This document shows positions 18,730-28,353 of a stretch of 64,000 bases of DNA, piece after piece. The notes under the pieces were generated by a model, which saw nothing but the letters and a program-made list of their open reading frames with translations, was not told where the DNA came from and did not search any database. The DNA lies in NCBI RefSeq assembly GCF_018603515.1, contig NZ_JACATN010000003.1, positions 124,001 through 188,000 on the forward strand, given 5' to 3'. Numbering within the stretch: position 1 is the stretch's first letter; each line of letters begins with the position of its first letter. The position numbers and the translations under genes are program-made. Origin of the DNA: Zobellia barbeyronii. GTDB lineage: Bacteria > Bacteroidota > Bacteroidia > Flavobacteriales > Flavobacteriaceae.

Positions 18730-20358
18730 ATGTTGTTTCCAAAAAGACTTATCCCCACTTACGGTCTTATTGTTTTATTCCTACTTTCTGGTTTTACCAT
18801 TTACGGTCAAGACTCTTCTATTCCATTGAACGCCTCTATTGCGTACGCGGATACACTCACAATTAAACCTAATTTACATAATATAGACTCCTTAAAATCG
18901 GTCGTTGCTTCAAACTTAATTAAGGGTGACACCTTAAAATCTGTATGGACACTAATGAAGTTAATGGACGCTTATAGCCACCAAGCCAATTATGCCCAAG
19001 CATATGAGACAATATGGTCTGCCTTAACATTAGTTGACTCTTCTGATAAAAAAGTGATTAAATCTCATATTTATAGAAGATTAGGGGCTATGTACAGCTA
19101 TAATAAAAGAAAGGAAGAAGCTCTTAAATATTTACAGATGTCACTAGACATCATGAAAGATCAGGTAGAAAAGGGTACAATGCCCAAAGCCTCATTGGCT
19201 CATAGTTACTATACTTTTAGTTACACCTATAGAGGGTTGGATGAGCCGGAAATGGCAAAGAAATACTTGGATAGTTGTTATATATATTATGGCGATGTAC
19301 CCGACAAAATTGATTTACCCTTTTTGAAATTTGAAGAATCCTATGTTTTAAGGGAGGAGCAAAAATATGAGGAAGCCATGCAAACACTTGCAGAAATAGA
19401 ACCATGGTTTCAAAACAATACACCGTCCTATTTAGTCCTTGTATACGCATATTGGGCGGTTATCTACAAGAGACTTGGTGATATTGACAAAACCATTGAA
19501 TATTATAAAAAAGCTCTTAGAATTTCAGATAAATACCAGAGTCATATAGATTTTACTCCTTTTATTTACGAAAAGCTCTCTGAAAACTATAAACGCTTAG
19601 GAAATTATAAAGAAGCTTACCAAAGCTTGGACAAGGCAAAAACCTTGAATGCAAAATTCTTTGACGGAAGAAGCCAAAATAATATTCCTCTCATGGAAAT
19701 TAAAAACGAATACCGGCTAGAGAAGGAACGTCAGCAAGAAGTAATACGCCAGCAACGTATGGAAAAGTTAGAGCAACAAGATAAAATCTTGCTGCTACAG
19801 CGTATTATCCTGGGTACTAGCCTCGTATTCGTAGTCATAATCGGTTTTGTTTATGTTAAACACATTCGCTCAAAACACAGGGCTGAAAAACTCTTGATGC
19901 AAAAAACCAAAGCGCTCGAAATGGAACAGGCAAACGAACTTCTTGAGACCAAAAACAAGGAATTAGCTGCCTCAACGCTTCAATTGGTTGAAAAAGATGA
20001 GTTCCTGAAAAGGTTAAAAACCGAGTTACGAGGCGAAGATGGCACCGTTAAAGTGTCTGAAATAAATAGGGTTTTGAAATCTATTTCTGTTGGTAGCGCC
20101 AATAATTGGGAGGAATTTAAACTTCGGTTCACGGATGTAAATAAGAATTTCTATGAAAAGCTTAATAACACCTATCCTAATCTAAGCCAAACAGACCAAA
20201 AAATATGTGCTTTAATTAAACTTAATCTCAGCAGTAAAGACATGGCAAGGCTATTGGGTATCTCTACAAAATCTGTGCACACCACACGGCACCGTCTCCG
20301 TAAAAAAATGGGATTACAACGAAGCGATAATTTAGAGGAATTAATTGCGTCATTATAA
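18730..20358 (+). CDS. TPR-repeat sensor with transmembrane helix and LuxR-type HTH
   Basis: A 542-residue membrane regulator of the type common in Flavobacteriia. The order is: signal/membrane segment (residues ~8-25), periplasmic TPR repeats (about 60-330; e.g. KEEALKYLQMSLDI, DIDKTIEYYKKALRISDKY, GNYKEAYQSLDKAKTL), a basic linker, a transmembrane helix (IILGTSLVFVVIIGFVYV), a coiled coil with Glu/Lys repeats (about 390-430), and a C-terminal HTH with LSQTDQKICALIKLNLSSKD and MARLLGISTKSVHTTRHRLR. The HTH resembles LuxR/GerE-type domains. Divergent from the GH29 gene, it may control the galactan locus, but that is only positional inference. Confidence 0.85.
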   Translation: MLFPKRLIPTYGLIVLFLLSGFTIYGQDSSIPLNASIAYADTLTIKPNLHNIDSLKSVVASNLIKGDTLKSVWTLMKLMDAYSHQANYAQAYETIWSALTLVDSSDKKVIKSHIYRRLGAMYSYNKRKEEALKYLQMSLDIMKDQVEKGTMPKASLAHSYYTFSYTYRGLDEPEMAKKYLDSCYIYYGDVPDKIDLPFLKFEESYVLREEQKYEEAMQTLAEIEPWFQNNTPSYLVLVYAYWAVIYKRLGDIDKTIEYYKKALRISDKYQSHIDFTPFIYEKLSENYKRLGNYKEAYQSLDKAKTLNAKFFDGRSQNNIPLMEIKNEYRLEKERQQEVIRQQRMEKLEQQDKILLLQRIILGTSLVFVVIIGFVYVKHIRSKHRAEKLLMQKTKALEMEQANELLETKNKELAASTLQLVEKDEFLKRLKTELRGEDGTVKVSEINRVLKSISVGSANNWEEFKLRFTDVNKNFYEKLNNTYPNLSQTDQKICALIKLNLSSKDMARLLGISTKSVHTTRHRLRKKMGLQRSDNLEELIASL

Positions 20359-20506
20359 CCTAACTTGTAGGGCTTTAACTACCTAAAATACAACTACTTT
20401 CAGTTTCTCTTCATTGAACCAAAATTTTATCTTATCACATTAAAAATAGCCATTATGAAAGGTTATTTTTGACCCTTCCTTTTATCCAACTAAAAAGAAC
20501 CGTTAT

Positions 20507-21355
20507 ATGAAAATTAAAATCTCTATATGGATTTTATTGGGGCTTCAATTATCTATTTTAGACCTAAATGCACAAGCGCTTACCCGAGAAGAAGTTCGTG
20601 ATACCATGCAAGTAATCTCCAGGTTTTCCATTCACAACGATAATTATTTCGTTACTGGAGTTCCTACAAATAAAAGTATAAACAGCTCTACTGCCGACGC
20701 CAAATACCAAATTAGTTTTAAGCAGATTATAAGCCGTAACACTTTACCTTGGGACACTTATGCTTTCCTGACTTACAGCCAAAAATCTTTTTGGGACATC
20801 TATAAAGATTCGTACCCTTTTGATGAAATTAATTTTAACCCAACTATAGGTGTTGAAAAAGCCTTCTACGATTCTGAAGATAGAATTAATGGGTGGGGCT
20901 CATTAGTGTTTGAGCATGAATCCAATGGCCGCGATAGTATCTATTCTAGGAGTTGGAACCGGTTAAGCGCTCAGTACTCTAGACTTTTAGGTTTAAAGAC
21001 TATGCTTCATGTTAGAGGTTGGATTCCTTTTGGTTACAAATCTGGTAATCCAGACCTTATTGACTATGTAGGTTTGGGGGAAATAACACTGTCGCATGAT
21101 ATTATCCCAGACAAACTTATATTTGAAGTTAAGGTTAGGAAAGGACTAAGTAATGATGCTAAAGGCATGATACGGAGTAGGTTACATTACAGTCCTTTTA
21201 AGTATCCTTCTAACCAGTATTTTATGATTGAATGGTTTGCCGGGCATGCGGAGAACCTTATTGATTACGAACAATACAGAAGTATGATACGCGTAGGGTA
21301 TGTAATAAAGAGTAACGAATTTGGCATCTTAAAGCGGAACAGAAAGAATCTTTAA
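20507..21355 (+). CDS. pldA: Outer-membrane phospholipase A (OMPLA)
   Basis: A 282-residue outer-membrane beta-barrel phospholipase A1. The signal peptide ends near LNAQ (residue 23). The catalytic motif is H137-E-S139-N-G, matching HxSNG of OMPLA with His and Ser as catalytic residues. The third catalytic residue is Asn151 in RSWNR. Alternating hydrophobic strands such as YAFLTYSQKSFWDIY and LHVRGWIPFGYKS fit a 12-strand barrel. OMPLA hydrolyses misplaced phospholipids in the outer leaflet when activated by dimerisation and calcium. It stands alone, with its own terminator. Confidence 0.9.
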   Translation: MKIKISIWILLGLQLSILDLNAQALTREEVRDTMQVISRFSIHNDNYFVTGVPTNKSINSSTADAKYQISFKQIISRNTLPWDTYAFLTYSQKSFWDIYKDSYPFDEINFNPTIGVEKAFYDSEDRINGWGSLVFEHESNGRDSIYSRSWNRLSAQYSRLLGLKTMLHVRGWIPFGYKSGNPDLIDYVGLGEITLSHDIIPDKLIFEVKVRKGLSNDAKGMIRSRLHYSPFKYPSNQYFMIEWFAGHAENLIDYEQYRSMIRVGYVIKSNEFGILKRNRKNL

Positions 21356-21372
21356 TTTGTAGTTTTAAGCAT

Positions 21373-21401
21373 AAAAAAAGCCCCTTAAAAGGGGCTTTTT
21401 C
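21373..21401. terminator. Bidirectional terminator between pldA and the DUF2383 gene
   Basis: AAAAAAAGCCCCTT pairs with AAGGGGCTTTTT around a tight AA loop. Convergent genes on both sides share it. Confidence 0.9.
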
Positions 21402-21418
21402 ATTACACTATAATTTTA

Positions 21419-21868
21419 CTATCTAACGTCTTCCAACGTTTTAATGGTCTTTAAATCATCCATTAGCCAATCTCGTTGCTTACGGATTACTGAAGCCGCT
21501 TCTAAAGGTAAATGCGTATCTGCCAATACCTCGTTATATTCTTCTATAGCGGCGTTGTCTCCTCGTATAGCTTCTTCTAACATAGCTTCATCATTATCGC
21601 CGGCAAAGAAGGTTTTAACATCCATCCATGCTCTGTGCATTGCCCCAGTAACACTACCATCTACATCATCTCTTGTTTTTAGTGCCGGAGCCGCTGCTTT
21701 CAATGCCACTAGAAAATTTCTTCTCTCAATAGATTTGGTTTGAAAGTAACTTTTAAGACCAATCTCCGTAGCGTTCTCCGTTGCCTTCTCATACCCTTTT
21801 ATGGCGTCTTCGTTCTTTTGTATAATATCATTTATACTGTCTTCAATTTCTTTTATATCGCTATTCAT
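21419..21868 (-). CDS. DUF2383 / PA2169-family four-helix-bundle protein
   Basis: A 149-residue helical protein without a signal peptide. Two ferritin-like helix pairs are visible, with NDIIQKNEDAIKGYEKA, KSYFQTKSIERRNFL, GAMHRAWMDVKTFFAGDND, and ALEEAIRGDN-type segment EAMLEEAIRGDNAAIEEY. These match the DUF2383 (PA2169) family, which is stress-associated but has no proven biochemical role. ATG at 21868. It is part of a run of probable general-stress genes (DUF421, catalase) in this part of the window. Confidence 0.85.
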   Translation of the reverse strand: MNSDIKEIEDSINDIIQKNEDAIKGYEKATENATEIGLKSYFQTKSIERRNFLVALKAAAPALKTRDDVDGSVTGAMHRAWMDVKTFFAGDNDEAMLEEAIRGDNAAIEEYNEVLADTHLPLEAASVIRKQRDWLMDDLKTIKTLEDVR

Positions 21869-21988
21869 ATCATTTTTATTTTGCGGTAACTTAAATGCCT
21901 ACCGTTTGACATACATTAAAATTAATACTAAACTTTCCTTTCGATTGATTCGAAAAAATTTCATTTGAACGCTATACCACTTGCTTCT

Positions 21989-22210
21989 CTAAGCAACACT
22001 TTTAATGCGGTTCAGTTTTACCATACAGATATAATCTTCATTCTGAAGCGTACATTCGCCCAATCTTCTCATTTGTGCTTCCGTAGCTATATATTCAAAA
22101 AAATCTTCGTTAGTTAAACTTCCTGCGCTGTTTAAATCAGAAATATTTGCGAAAAGCGTTTCTTGGGTATTCTTAGAAATAATGGTGTACTTATAATTAA
22201 AATCGTTCAT
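21989..22210 (-). CDS. Small conserved-type hypothetical protein
   Basis: A 73-residue protein starting at ATG 22210 with no signal peptide or membrane segment. I do not recognise the family. It is probably cytoplasmic, with a beta-rich N-terminal half (YKYTIISKNTQETLFANI) and a helical middle (NEDFFEYIATEAQMRRLG). It lies 120 bp upstream of the DUF2383 gene on the same strand and could be cotranscribed with it. Coding status is supported by an amphipathic composition without stops, but it is short. Confidence 0.55.
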   Translation of the reverse strand: MNDFNYKYTIISKNTQETLFANISDLNSAGSLTNEDFFEYIATEAQMRRLGECTLQNEDYICMVKLNRIKSVA

Positions 22211-22570
22211 GGTGCGTTTATTTAATTAGACATTACCTTCCTTATTACAGGTACTAACCTGTTCAATTTAGGGTACTCAAATACTACTTATTTTCAAGAG
22301 GACTAACTAAAATCCTAATGGCAATAAAACGGAATGGTTGGTGTATTGGTTTGAATAAATTTCAATATGGAATCCGGCACTTATGAAGTAAGGACCATTG
22401 CCCTTTCCGAATTCTATTTATTATTGCAATCTGATATCAAAAATAAAATGAAGTAGTAATGTGCTTGAACTTTTTTAATTGAAAAGTGAACTCGATTACA
22501 AGTAAAGAAAAGCACCCTGAAATTTACTTCAGGGTGCTTTTTTTTTAACAGATTATTTAAATTATAAGGA
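22211..22570. other. Intergenic region with one terminator
   Basis: 360 bp A/T-rich spacer. Only the hairpin at 22508-22547 stands out, plus the expected promoter for the gene ending at 21989. Confidence 0.5.
22508..22547. terminator. Terminator downstream of the DUF421 gene
   Basis: Arms AAAGCACCCTGAA (from 22508) and TTCAGGGTGCTTT (to 22540). It is followed by a T-run on the plus strand and TTTTCTTT on the minus strand. The minus-strand DUF421 gene ends 24 bp away. Confidence 0.85.
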
Positions 22571-23116
22571 TTATGAACGCATAACATCTTCCAACATGAA
22601 ATCTTCTACTGGGCGGTCATGCTGTTTATGTAGAACTGAAATATCTCCGGTAGTTTCAAAAATAACCGCTTTTACCTCAGATAACTCAGTAACATTGGCC
22701 TCACGTAATTTGGCCCTTAAATCTGATTTTGCTACCCTACCCTTCTTCAAATTTTCTTCCAAAATGGTTTCACCATCCATTAGTAATAATGGTTTATTAT
22801 CCATCAAATCTTTAATGGTATCATTTCTTCTGGCCAAAGCGGCTCCCATCTGTAAAAGATAGACCGCCACAATGCCAATAATACCGTCCGTAAGACTTAC
22901 GGATTTAGATAAAATTGTAGTCGCTAAAATGGAACCTACGGCTACTGTCATAGCAAAATCAAAACTGGACATTTTTGAAAAACTACGTTTACCACAAATG
23001 CGCGTCATGACTATTACGGTAATATAAATACCTAATGCTGTTAGACAGATAGCAAATAATGCATCCCAAGAAAATACGAACCACTTTTCCATAATATTAT
23101 AATTACTAATGGCCAT
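22571..23116 (-). CDS. DUF421 (YetF-like) membrane protein
   Basis: A 181-residue membrane protein of the DUF421/YetF family. There are three N-terminal transmembrane helices (about residues 14-37, 58-70, 75-92). They are followed by a cytoplasmic domain with PLLLMDGETILEENLKKGRV and LREANVTELSEVKAVIFETTG, the conserved YetF pattern; RICGKRSFSKMSSFDFA is the conserved loop. Function is not established. ATG at 23116 is used; an ATG at 23092 (MEKWF) is equally possible and would remove 8 residues. It lies downstream of the broken VOC gene on the same strand. Confidence 0.88.
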   Translation of the reverse strand: MAISNYNIMEKWFVFSWDALFAICLTALGIYITVIVMTRICGKRSFSKMSSFDFAMTVAVGSILATTILSKSVSLTDGIIGIVAVYLLQMGAALARRNDTIKDLMDNKPLLLMDGETILEENLKKGRVAKSDLRAKLREANVTELSEVKAVIFETTGDISVLHKQHDRPVEDFMLEDVMRS

Positions 23117-23156
23117 TCTAAAATGGCAGGTTAAAAATTTAAACTGATGTTACTTC

Positions 23157-23550
23157 TTAGTTAAGGTCGCAATTTATCATCCAGTTAATGCCGTACCGAT
23201 CTGTAAAACGACCAAAAAGAGCATTCCATTCCCGCTCCCTTAATTCATGGTGATGAGGATAGTTTCTCATATAGCTCCTTAGCTTCGTTCTTATCGTTCA
23301 GGTCTATACTTAAATGAATTTTTGTCCCCTCCGTTAATGGTGTGTCTGGCGCTGCATCATAGGCCATAAAATGTACACCCTTACCTTTTAGTTCTGCATG
23401 TTGCAACCGATCACGATAAGATGCCGGTACATCTATTTTCTTATCTGCATACGTTTGTCTGTTCTTAATCTCTGCGCCTAATGAATCTGCGTAAAAGTTG
23501 AGTGCTTCTTGACAATTCCCATCAAAGGCTAAATATGCTTGTGTTTTCAT
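23157..23550 (-). pseudogene. Frameshifted PhnB-like VOC (glyoxalase-fold) protein
   Basis: The first 101 codons (23550 to 23245) encode a typical PhnB-type VOC protein start (AYLAFDGNCQEALNFYADSLG, HAELKGKGVHFMAYDA, GTKIHLSIDLND) and end early at KLSSSP then TGA. The family normally runs ~140 residues and ends with a FGxxxDRFGINWM-type motif. That ending is present just downstream, but in another frame: bases ~23243 to 23157 encode ELREREWNALFGRF followed by TDRYGINWMINCDLN and a stop. A few codons between the halves seem to be lost as well. This fits a small deletion plus frameshift. A sequencing error could explain the frame, but not the missing residues. Confidence 0.8.
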
Positions 23551-23795
23551 TCTATTGAGTTTTAAAGTTTATACTAAATTACTAGTAGAACGTTATTGTG
23601 ATCGATTACATCGATAATAACCTTGACACAAAAGCAAAATCTCCATGCTTCTAATGTCTAAATCCAAAAATCAATCCTTTTCCCAGATAAGTAATTTTCA
23701 CGATATCATAACTGAGCAGTTACAAGCTGAATAATTAATTGAATTAATATTCATTTTTTTACAGCCAAATTTATAAATCCCACGTCAATACATTT

Positions 23796-24236
23796 ATGCT
23801 AATAGAACTCAAAACCAATTGTATGGAATGTCTTCATCAACTTTTAAAAGTCTATGTAATAAGTGAATTACAATATACCTATGATGCACTACGAGCTAGC
23901 TCTCCACTAAAAAAAACTTTTATGGAGCAGCGCGCTATAGAAAGATCGGATTTTGTTTTAGACATCTATCGTACCGTCACGAGGAACAATGGCAAAGGAA
24001 CTTTAACAGACCTCTATAATCTGCACAAACAGTTATACGGAGAAGACTACCTTCATACACACAGCCCTTTACCTATTAATATGAGTATCCTAGATAGGAA
24101 AGCTCTTGAAATCTGTAATTGTATGCTACTACTAGATATTCCTGACGCCTTAAGATTTTTGCTTACGGAACAAGTTCGTCAGATAGAATCTAGCCTTCTT
24201 GGTTTAGTTTACATCCAGAGTTTAACAGAAAATTAA
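23796..24236 (+). CDS. Helical hypothetical protein, possibly ferritin-like
   Basis: A 146-residue cytoplasmic, mainly helical protein. I do not recognise it firmly. Segments such as ECLHQLLKVYVISELQYTYDALRA, FMEQRAIERSDFVLDIYRTV and LRFLLTEQVRQIESSLLGL look like four amphipathic helices. The overall plan recalls DUF2383-type bundles like the gene at 21419, including the RAIERSDF/SIERRNF similarity, but this is weak. It lies 75 bp before the catalase gene on the same strand and may be cotranscribed with it. Confidence 0.6.
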   Translation: MLIELKTNCMECLHQLLKVYVISELQYTYDALRASSPLKKTFMEQRAIERSDFVLDIYRTVTRNNGKGTLTDLYNLHKQLYGEDYLHTHSPLPINMSILDRKALEICNCMLLLDIPDALRFLLTEQVRQIESSLLGLVYIQSLTEN

Positions 24237-24311
24237 AGTGCTTCAAGTGCCCTCCTCATTCATTAACTAATTATTGCAAACCTAAAGACAGCTATTTTAA
24301 AAACATCACAT

Positions 24312-26447
24312 ATGGAATCGAAAAAAACTTCTAAAAAAGTAGTTACTGCTAAAGACAAACAACTAGAAAATCATACCGTAGACTATACTGATAAGCCTAT
24401 GACTACGCGTCAAGGCTTGAAAGTTAACGATACAAATAACTCTTTAAAAGCAGGCCCCCGCGGAGCCACTTTGCTAGAAGATTTTCTTCTACGAGAAAAA
24501 ATACACAATTTTGACCATGAGCGTATTCCAGAGCGCATAGTTCATGCACGAGGAAGTGGAGCCCATGGCTATTTTGAGTTATATGAAAGCATTGAGGAGT
24601 ATTCAAAAGCAGGCATATTTACGGATACATCCCGAAAAACTCCAGTTTTTGCTAGGTTCTCTACCGTAGCGGGCTCTAAAGGTTCTACAGATCTGGCCCG
24701 AGACGTAAGGGGCTTTGCTGTAAAATTTTATACTGATGAAGGCACATGGGATTTGGTAGGAAACAACATGCCCATTTTCTTTATTCAAGATGCCATGAAA
24801 TTTCCAGATTTAATTCACTCTGTTAAACCTGAACCACATCAGGAAATACCCCAAGCTGCATCTGCCCATGATACGTTTTACGACTTTGTTTCTCTTACAC
24901 CAGAAACGTTACACAATCACATTTGGGTAATGAGCGACAGAGCTATTCCTCGCAGCCTTCGTATGATGGAAGGCTTTGGTATTCATACTTTTCGACTTAT
25001 AAATAAAGAAGGAAAGGCACATTTTGTAAAATTTCATTGGAAACCTAAATTGGGTGTACACTCCGTTACTTGGGACGAGGCCGTAAAAATTAGCGGTGCA
25101 GACTCAGATTTTCATAGAAGAGATTTATGGAACGCCATTGAAGCCGGAAACTATCCTGAATGGGAATTAGGTTTACAAATCGTACCCGAAGAAGACGAGC
25201 ATAAATATGATTTTGACCTTTTAGACCCCACTAAACTTATACCTGAAGAAATGGTGCCCGTTAAAATTGTGGGTAAAATGGTTCTTAATCAAAATCCAGA
25301 AAACTTTTTTGCCGAAACGGAACAAGTGGCTTTTATGCCGGGAAGTATTGTCCCAGGAATTGATTTTACTAACGATCCTTTATTACAGGGTAGATTATTT
25401 TCTTACAGAGACACTCAACTTTCTAGATTAGGCTCTCATAATTTTCATCAAATACCAATTAATAAACCTGTTGGTGAAGCTCGCAACAACCAAAGGGACG
25501 GTCATATGCAAACTGAAATCCCTAAAGGAAGAACTGCTTATTTCCCCAATTCTATTAGCGCAGGTTGCCCCTATTTGTCAACCGTTGCAGAAGGTGGTTT
25601 TGAATCGTATCAGGAACGTATTGATGCTAAGAAAATAAGAACCAGAAGTGCAAGTTTTAATGACCATTATTCTCAGCCGGCATTGTTCTACAGAAGTCTT
25701 TCTAACTGGGAAAAAGAACACGTAATGAGCGCCTATTCATTTGAATTAGGCAAATGTGAGTTTAAACATATTAAAGAGCGTATGCTCTACTTAATTGGGC
25801 AAATAGATACTGACTTAGCGGACAAGGTAGCAGCAAATTTAGGCATGAAGGTACCATCCACGATACAAGAACCCGTTAACCAAGCTATTGGTGCAGATGC
25901 AAATGTGGAGGAACAACAGCCTAGTAAGAAAAAAATATATTTAGATAAGTCTCCAAAACTGAGCCAAGCGAACACAAATTTTGATCTCATAGAAACAAGA
26001 CAGATTGCCGTTTTAGTTGCAGATGGTTTTCATATGAAAGACTTTAAGACAATGGCAGATGCTTTAAAACAAAAAGGTGCTGTTATTAAACTTATAGCCC
26101 CACATGGTGGATCCGTAACTTGTGATGAAGGCATGGAACATAAAGTAGATGCTGCTATCATGACTACAGAGAGTGTACTATTTGATGCTCTATTCATACC
26201 AGGGGGTAAAAAATCTGTAGATGCACTAGTATCTAAATTTATAAAATTCATTAACGAAACTTATAAGCATTGTAAAGCTATTGCGGTTACAAATGAAGGC
26301 AAACAGGTCTTGGATAAAAGCGAAATAGAAGATTTTGAGAATGATGCCGCTCTCTTTATTAATGGCACACCAGACGATTTTATTGGAGCCATTGCAAAAC
26401 ATAGAAATTGGGACAGAAGAGAAAAGGCAGAAAAAATTCCTGCCTAA
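24312..26447 (+). CDS. katE: Large-subunit catalase (HPII/KatE type) with DJ-1/PfpI-like C-terminal domain
   Basis: Heme catalase of 711 residues (hydrogen peroxide to water and oxygen). Catalytic His78 lies in [15 protein letters not shown], Asn151 in [13 protein letters not shown], and the heme-ligand Tyr365 in [13 protein letters not shown]. The spacing between these three matches E. coli HPII (128/201/415). From about residue 560 a class I glutamine-amidotransferase-like domain follows ([39 protein letters not shown]), typical of the large-subunit clade. Cytoplasmic; no signal peptide. It is cotranscribed with the small gene 21 bp downstream. Oxidative-stress role is well established for the family. 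Confidence 0.96.
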   Translation: MESKKTSKKVVTAKDKQLENHTVDYTDKPMTTRQGLKVNDTNNSLKAGPRGATLLEDFLLREKIHNFDHERIPERIVHARGSGAHGYFELYESIEEYSKAGIFTDTSRKTPVFARFSTVAGSKGSTDLARDVRGFAVKFYTDEGTWDLVGNNMPIFFIQDAMKFPDLIHSVKPEPHQEIPQAASAHDTFYDFVSLTPETLHNHIWVMSDRAIPRSLRMMEGFGIHTFRLINKEGKAHFVKFHWKPKLGVHSVTWDEAVKISGADSDFHRRDLWNAIEAGNYPEWELGLQIVPEEDEHKYDFDLLDPTKLIPEEMVPVKIVGKMVLNQNPENFFAETEQVAFMPGSIVPGIDFTNDPLLQGRLFSYRDTQLSRLGSHNFHQIPINKPVGEARNNQRDGHMQTEIPKGRTAYFPNSISAGCPYLSTVAEGGFESYQERIDAKKIRTRSASFNDHYSQPALFYRSLSNWEKEHVMSAYSFELGKCEFKHIKERMLYLIGQIDTDLADKVAANLGMKVPSTIQEPVNQAIGADANVEEQQPSKKKIYLDKSPKLSQANTNFDLIETRQIAVLVADGFHMKDFKTMADALKQKGAVIKLIAPHGGSVTCDEGMEHKVDAAIMTTESVLFDALFIPGGKKSVDALVSKFIKFINETYKHCKAIAVTNEGKQVLDKSEIEDFENDAALFINGTPDDFIGAIAKHRNWDRREKAEKIPA

Positions 26448-26468
26448 TTGAAAATTAAAATAATTATT

Positions 26469-26813
26469 ATGGAAAATGAATATGCAAAACACGAAACTAA
26501 TTATATAAACAGTTATGAAAACCTGGGGTATACAGATTCTTATAGGTTTGTCAATAACCAATTACGGAGTACAAAAACAGATACAAATTATACTCCCAAG
26601 GAAATAACTATAATTAAAGAGCATAGGTACGAAGGAATGAGTAATCCTTCTGACATGTCCATGCTATATGTTATTGAAACGGCTGATGGTGGTAAAGGAA
26701 CTCTACTTACAGGGTACGGTCCTAGTGCTAACACAGAACTGTATGAATTTTTAGATAAAATTCCGGAAGAGAATATAAAGGATGAAAACGTATTACCTCC
26801 AGACGCCGAATAA
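26469..26813 (+). CDS. Small Bacteroidota protein often labelled phosphoribosylpyrophosphate synthetase-like
   Basis: A 114-residue cytoplasmic protein beginning at ATG 26469, 21 bp after the catalase stop; an in-frame TTG directly after that stop is less likely. The middle block KEHRYEGMSNPSDMSMLYVIET followed by GKGTLLTGYGP matches a small conserved Bacteroidota family which databases sometimes name phosphoribosylpyrophosphate synthetase. I see no PRPP-synthetase catalytic motif, so that name is probably wrong. The real function is unknown; the catalase neighbour suggests a stress link. Confidence 0.7.
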   Translation: MENEYAKHETNYINSYENLGYTDSYRFVNNQLRSTKTDTNYTPKEITIIKEHRYEGMSNPSDMSMLYVIETADGGKGTLLTGYGPSANTELYEFLDKIPEENIKDENVLPPDAE

Positions 26814-26831
26814 AAAACACAGTCTTACTAT

Positions 26832-26880
26832 TTAAAAATAATCCTGACAAAAGAATTTGTCGGGATTATTTTTTTTAAAG
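26832..26880. terminator. Bidirectional terminator between the katE unit and the DUF3891 gene
   Basis: AAATAATCCTGACAAA pairs with TTTGTCGGGATTATTT (one G-T pair) around a short loop, with A- and T-runs outside. It serves convergent genes. Confidence 0.87.
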
Positions 26881-26895
26881 ATTTCATTTAACCAG

Positions 26896-27636
26896 CTATT
26901 CACGAGAAAACGTCCAAGATTTTATTTTAATAGGTGCTTTAGCCAAAAATGCATCAAACTCATTTTCGTCTTTAAATTTAATTTCTGATAGCAGCCGGGA
27001 CTCTAGAGTCAAATCAAAAGATTGGTCTTTAAAGGGCCAAGGTTTTACAGTTAGATTCCCGTTATCGGACTCGGATATAAAATACTTTTTGTTATCTATA
27101 GATGTATTTATCTCCAGTTCTCTACCCAACTGCGGTACTTGGTTTTGACATAAAATAAGAGATAACCTATCAGCAAAAATCATAATTTTATAAAGTTCGG
27201 AAACTCTATCCGGTTCTACTTTGTACCGCTCGCAAACCTCTGCCCTAAAACGTTTTAAATCCTTTAAGAACCTACTAAATTCAGCATGATTCTTAGCTGT
27301 GTCCTCATACAAGAATTGAAGATGATGGGATAGAATTAAAGCAGACCAACTAGACTTATTATTCACCTTTTCAAAAACCGCTTTAGCATGCTCAAATGAT
27401 TTGGCTATTGGAATAGTATTTACAGCAAAATCCATTGGCATTCCCGTTTTGGAAATACACTTTTTAGCTTTATGCGATATCTGTTCGTCATCATGTTCAA
27501 TTATAGCAGTCATAGTTTCTAACCAATGACCTACAAAGAGTTTATCTTTTATATTATTAGCTATTTTACCTGCCAATAGCCCATGGGCCGGATGTGAAAT
27601 TACCTCCAGTCCATCGTGTAAAAAATTTATTAGCAT
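26896..27636 (-). CDS. DUF3891 family protein
   Basis: The long open frame to TTG 27786 is reduced to ATG 27636 (246 residues), because the family begins very near a segment like MLINFLHDGLEVISHPAHG. Family features are visible: SHPAHGLLAGKIA, a TMTAIIEHDDEQ metal-like motif, SALILSHHLQFL, FADRLSLILCQ, and a KPWPFK motif near the C-terminus. His/Asp placement suggests an HD-like helical metal-binding fold. The role is unknown. Cytoplasmic, single-gene unit. Confidence 0.66.
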   Translation of the reverse strand: MLINFLHDGLEVISHPAHGLLAGKIANNIKDKLFVGHWLETMTAIIEHDDEQISHKAKKCISKTGMPMDFAVNTIPIAKSFEHAKAVFEKVNNKSSWSALILSHHLQFLYEDTAKNHAEFSRFLKDLKRFRAEVCERYKVEPDRVSELYKIMIFADRLSLILCQNQVPQLGRELEINTSIDNKKYFISESDNGNLTVKPWPFKDQSFDLTLESRLLSEIKFKDENEFDAFLAKAPIKIKSWTFSRE

Positions 27637-27844
27637 ACTACATAAGATTAAGCGGTGACTATTAATGGTATTTACACCATTATAAAAATAATGCTCCACG
27701 CAGTATAGTATTAATTTCATTCCTTCATAGTTTAGCCCAAATGCATTTACAAGGCTTTTAGTGGTTTGTTTGAGGTAAAATTTCAACTAATAGCGAGCCC
27801 CCTATTTTCATAGGCTATATAATTTTATTGAAAAATAAAAAACG

Positions 27845-28150
27845 ATGAATATCTCAACAACTTCCAAATCATTAAAATCTGAAAAAAGCATAGTAAAAAC
27901 GTATTTCAAACAATTAAATAAACAGATAACAGAGTTGCGAAAGACTTTTGAAAGCAACTTCCCTAAATACCCCTCAAGGAAATTTGAAGCTGTTCGTGAA
28001 TTCAATATTATGCTCGTTAAAACGAAATTGAAATTAAACAGTATTCCAATTTCAGAAACCACCGAGAAATCAAAAATACAGAAGCGCCTAGATCGCATAT
28101 CAAATGAAATTCAAAAACTGAATAAAGTGAATCAAAATCTTATTAATTGA
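27845..28150 (+). CDS. Small lysine-rich coiled-coil hypothetical protein
   Basis: A 101-residue basic, mainly helical protein from ATG 27845. It is rich in Lys, Ser, Ile and Asn, with probable coiled-coil segments (VKTYFKQLNKQITELRKTFE; IQKRLDRISNEIQKLNKVN). I do not recognise the family. No signal peptide. It stands alone between the DUF3891 gene (opposite strand) and lacI. Confidence 0.5.
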   Translation: MNISTTSKSLKSEKSIVKTYFKQLNKQITELRKTFESNFPKYPSRKFEAVREFNIMLVKTKLKLNSIPISETTEKSKIQKRLDRISNEIQKLNKVNQNLIN

Positions 28151-28217
28151 ATATGAGATTTAACAAAACACTACCTCCTCTATTGTAGCATGATTGATTA
28201 CCAGAACAGTATAAAAC

Positions 28218-28231
28218 CGTGTGCGAACACA
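28218..28231. promoter_or_regulatory. LacI-type operator candidate upstream of lacI
   Basis: CGTGTGCGAACACA, a near-palindrome with a central CG, the hallmark of LacI-family operators. It is 123 bp before the lacI start and matches two sites at 34798 and 34821 (consensus YGTGTKCGVACACR). It probably mediates autoregulation. Confidence 0.68.
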
Positions 28232-28353
28232 TGATAGGGCCCTGTACTTTTATAGGATTAGAATTTTACCTATATTTGACTTACAAATAATTCGACTACA
28301 ACAAATTAAGACTAGTTATTTTTAAGTCGATTACTACACTATAAACTACTTTA

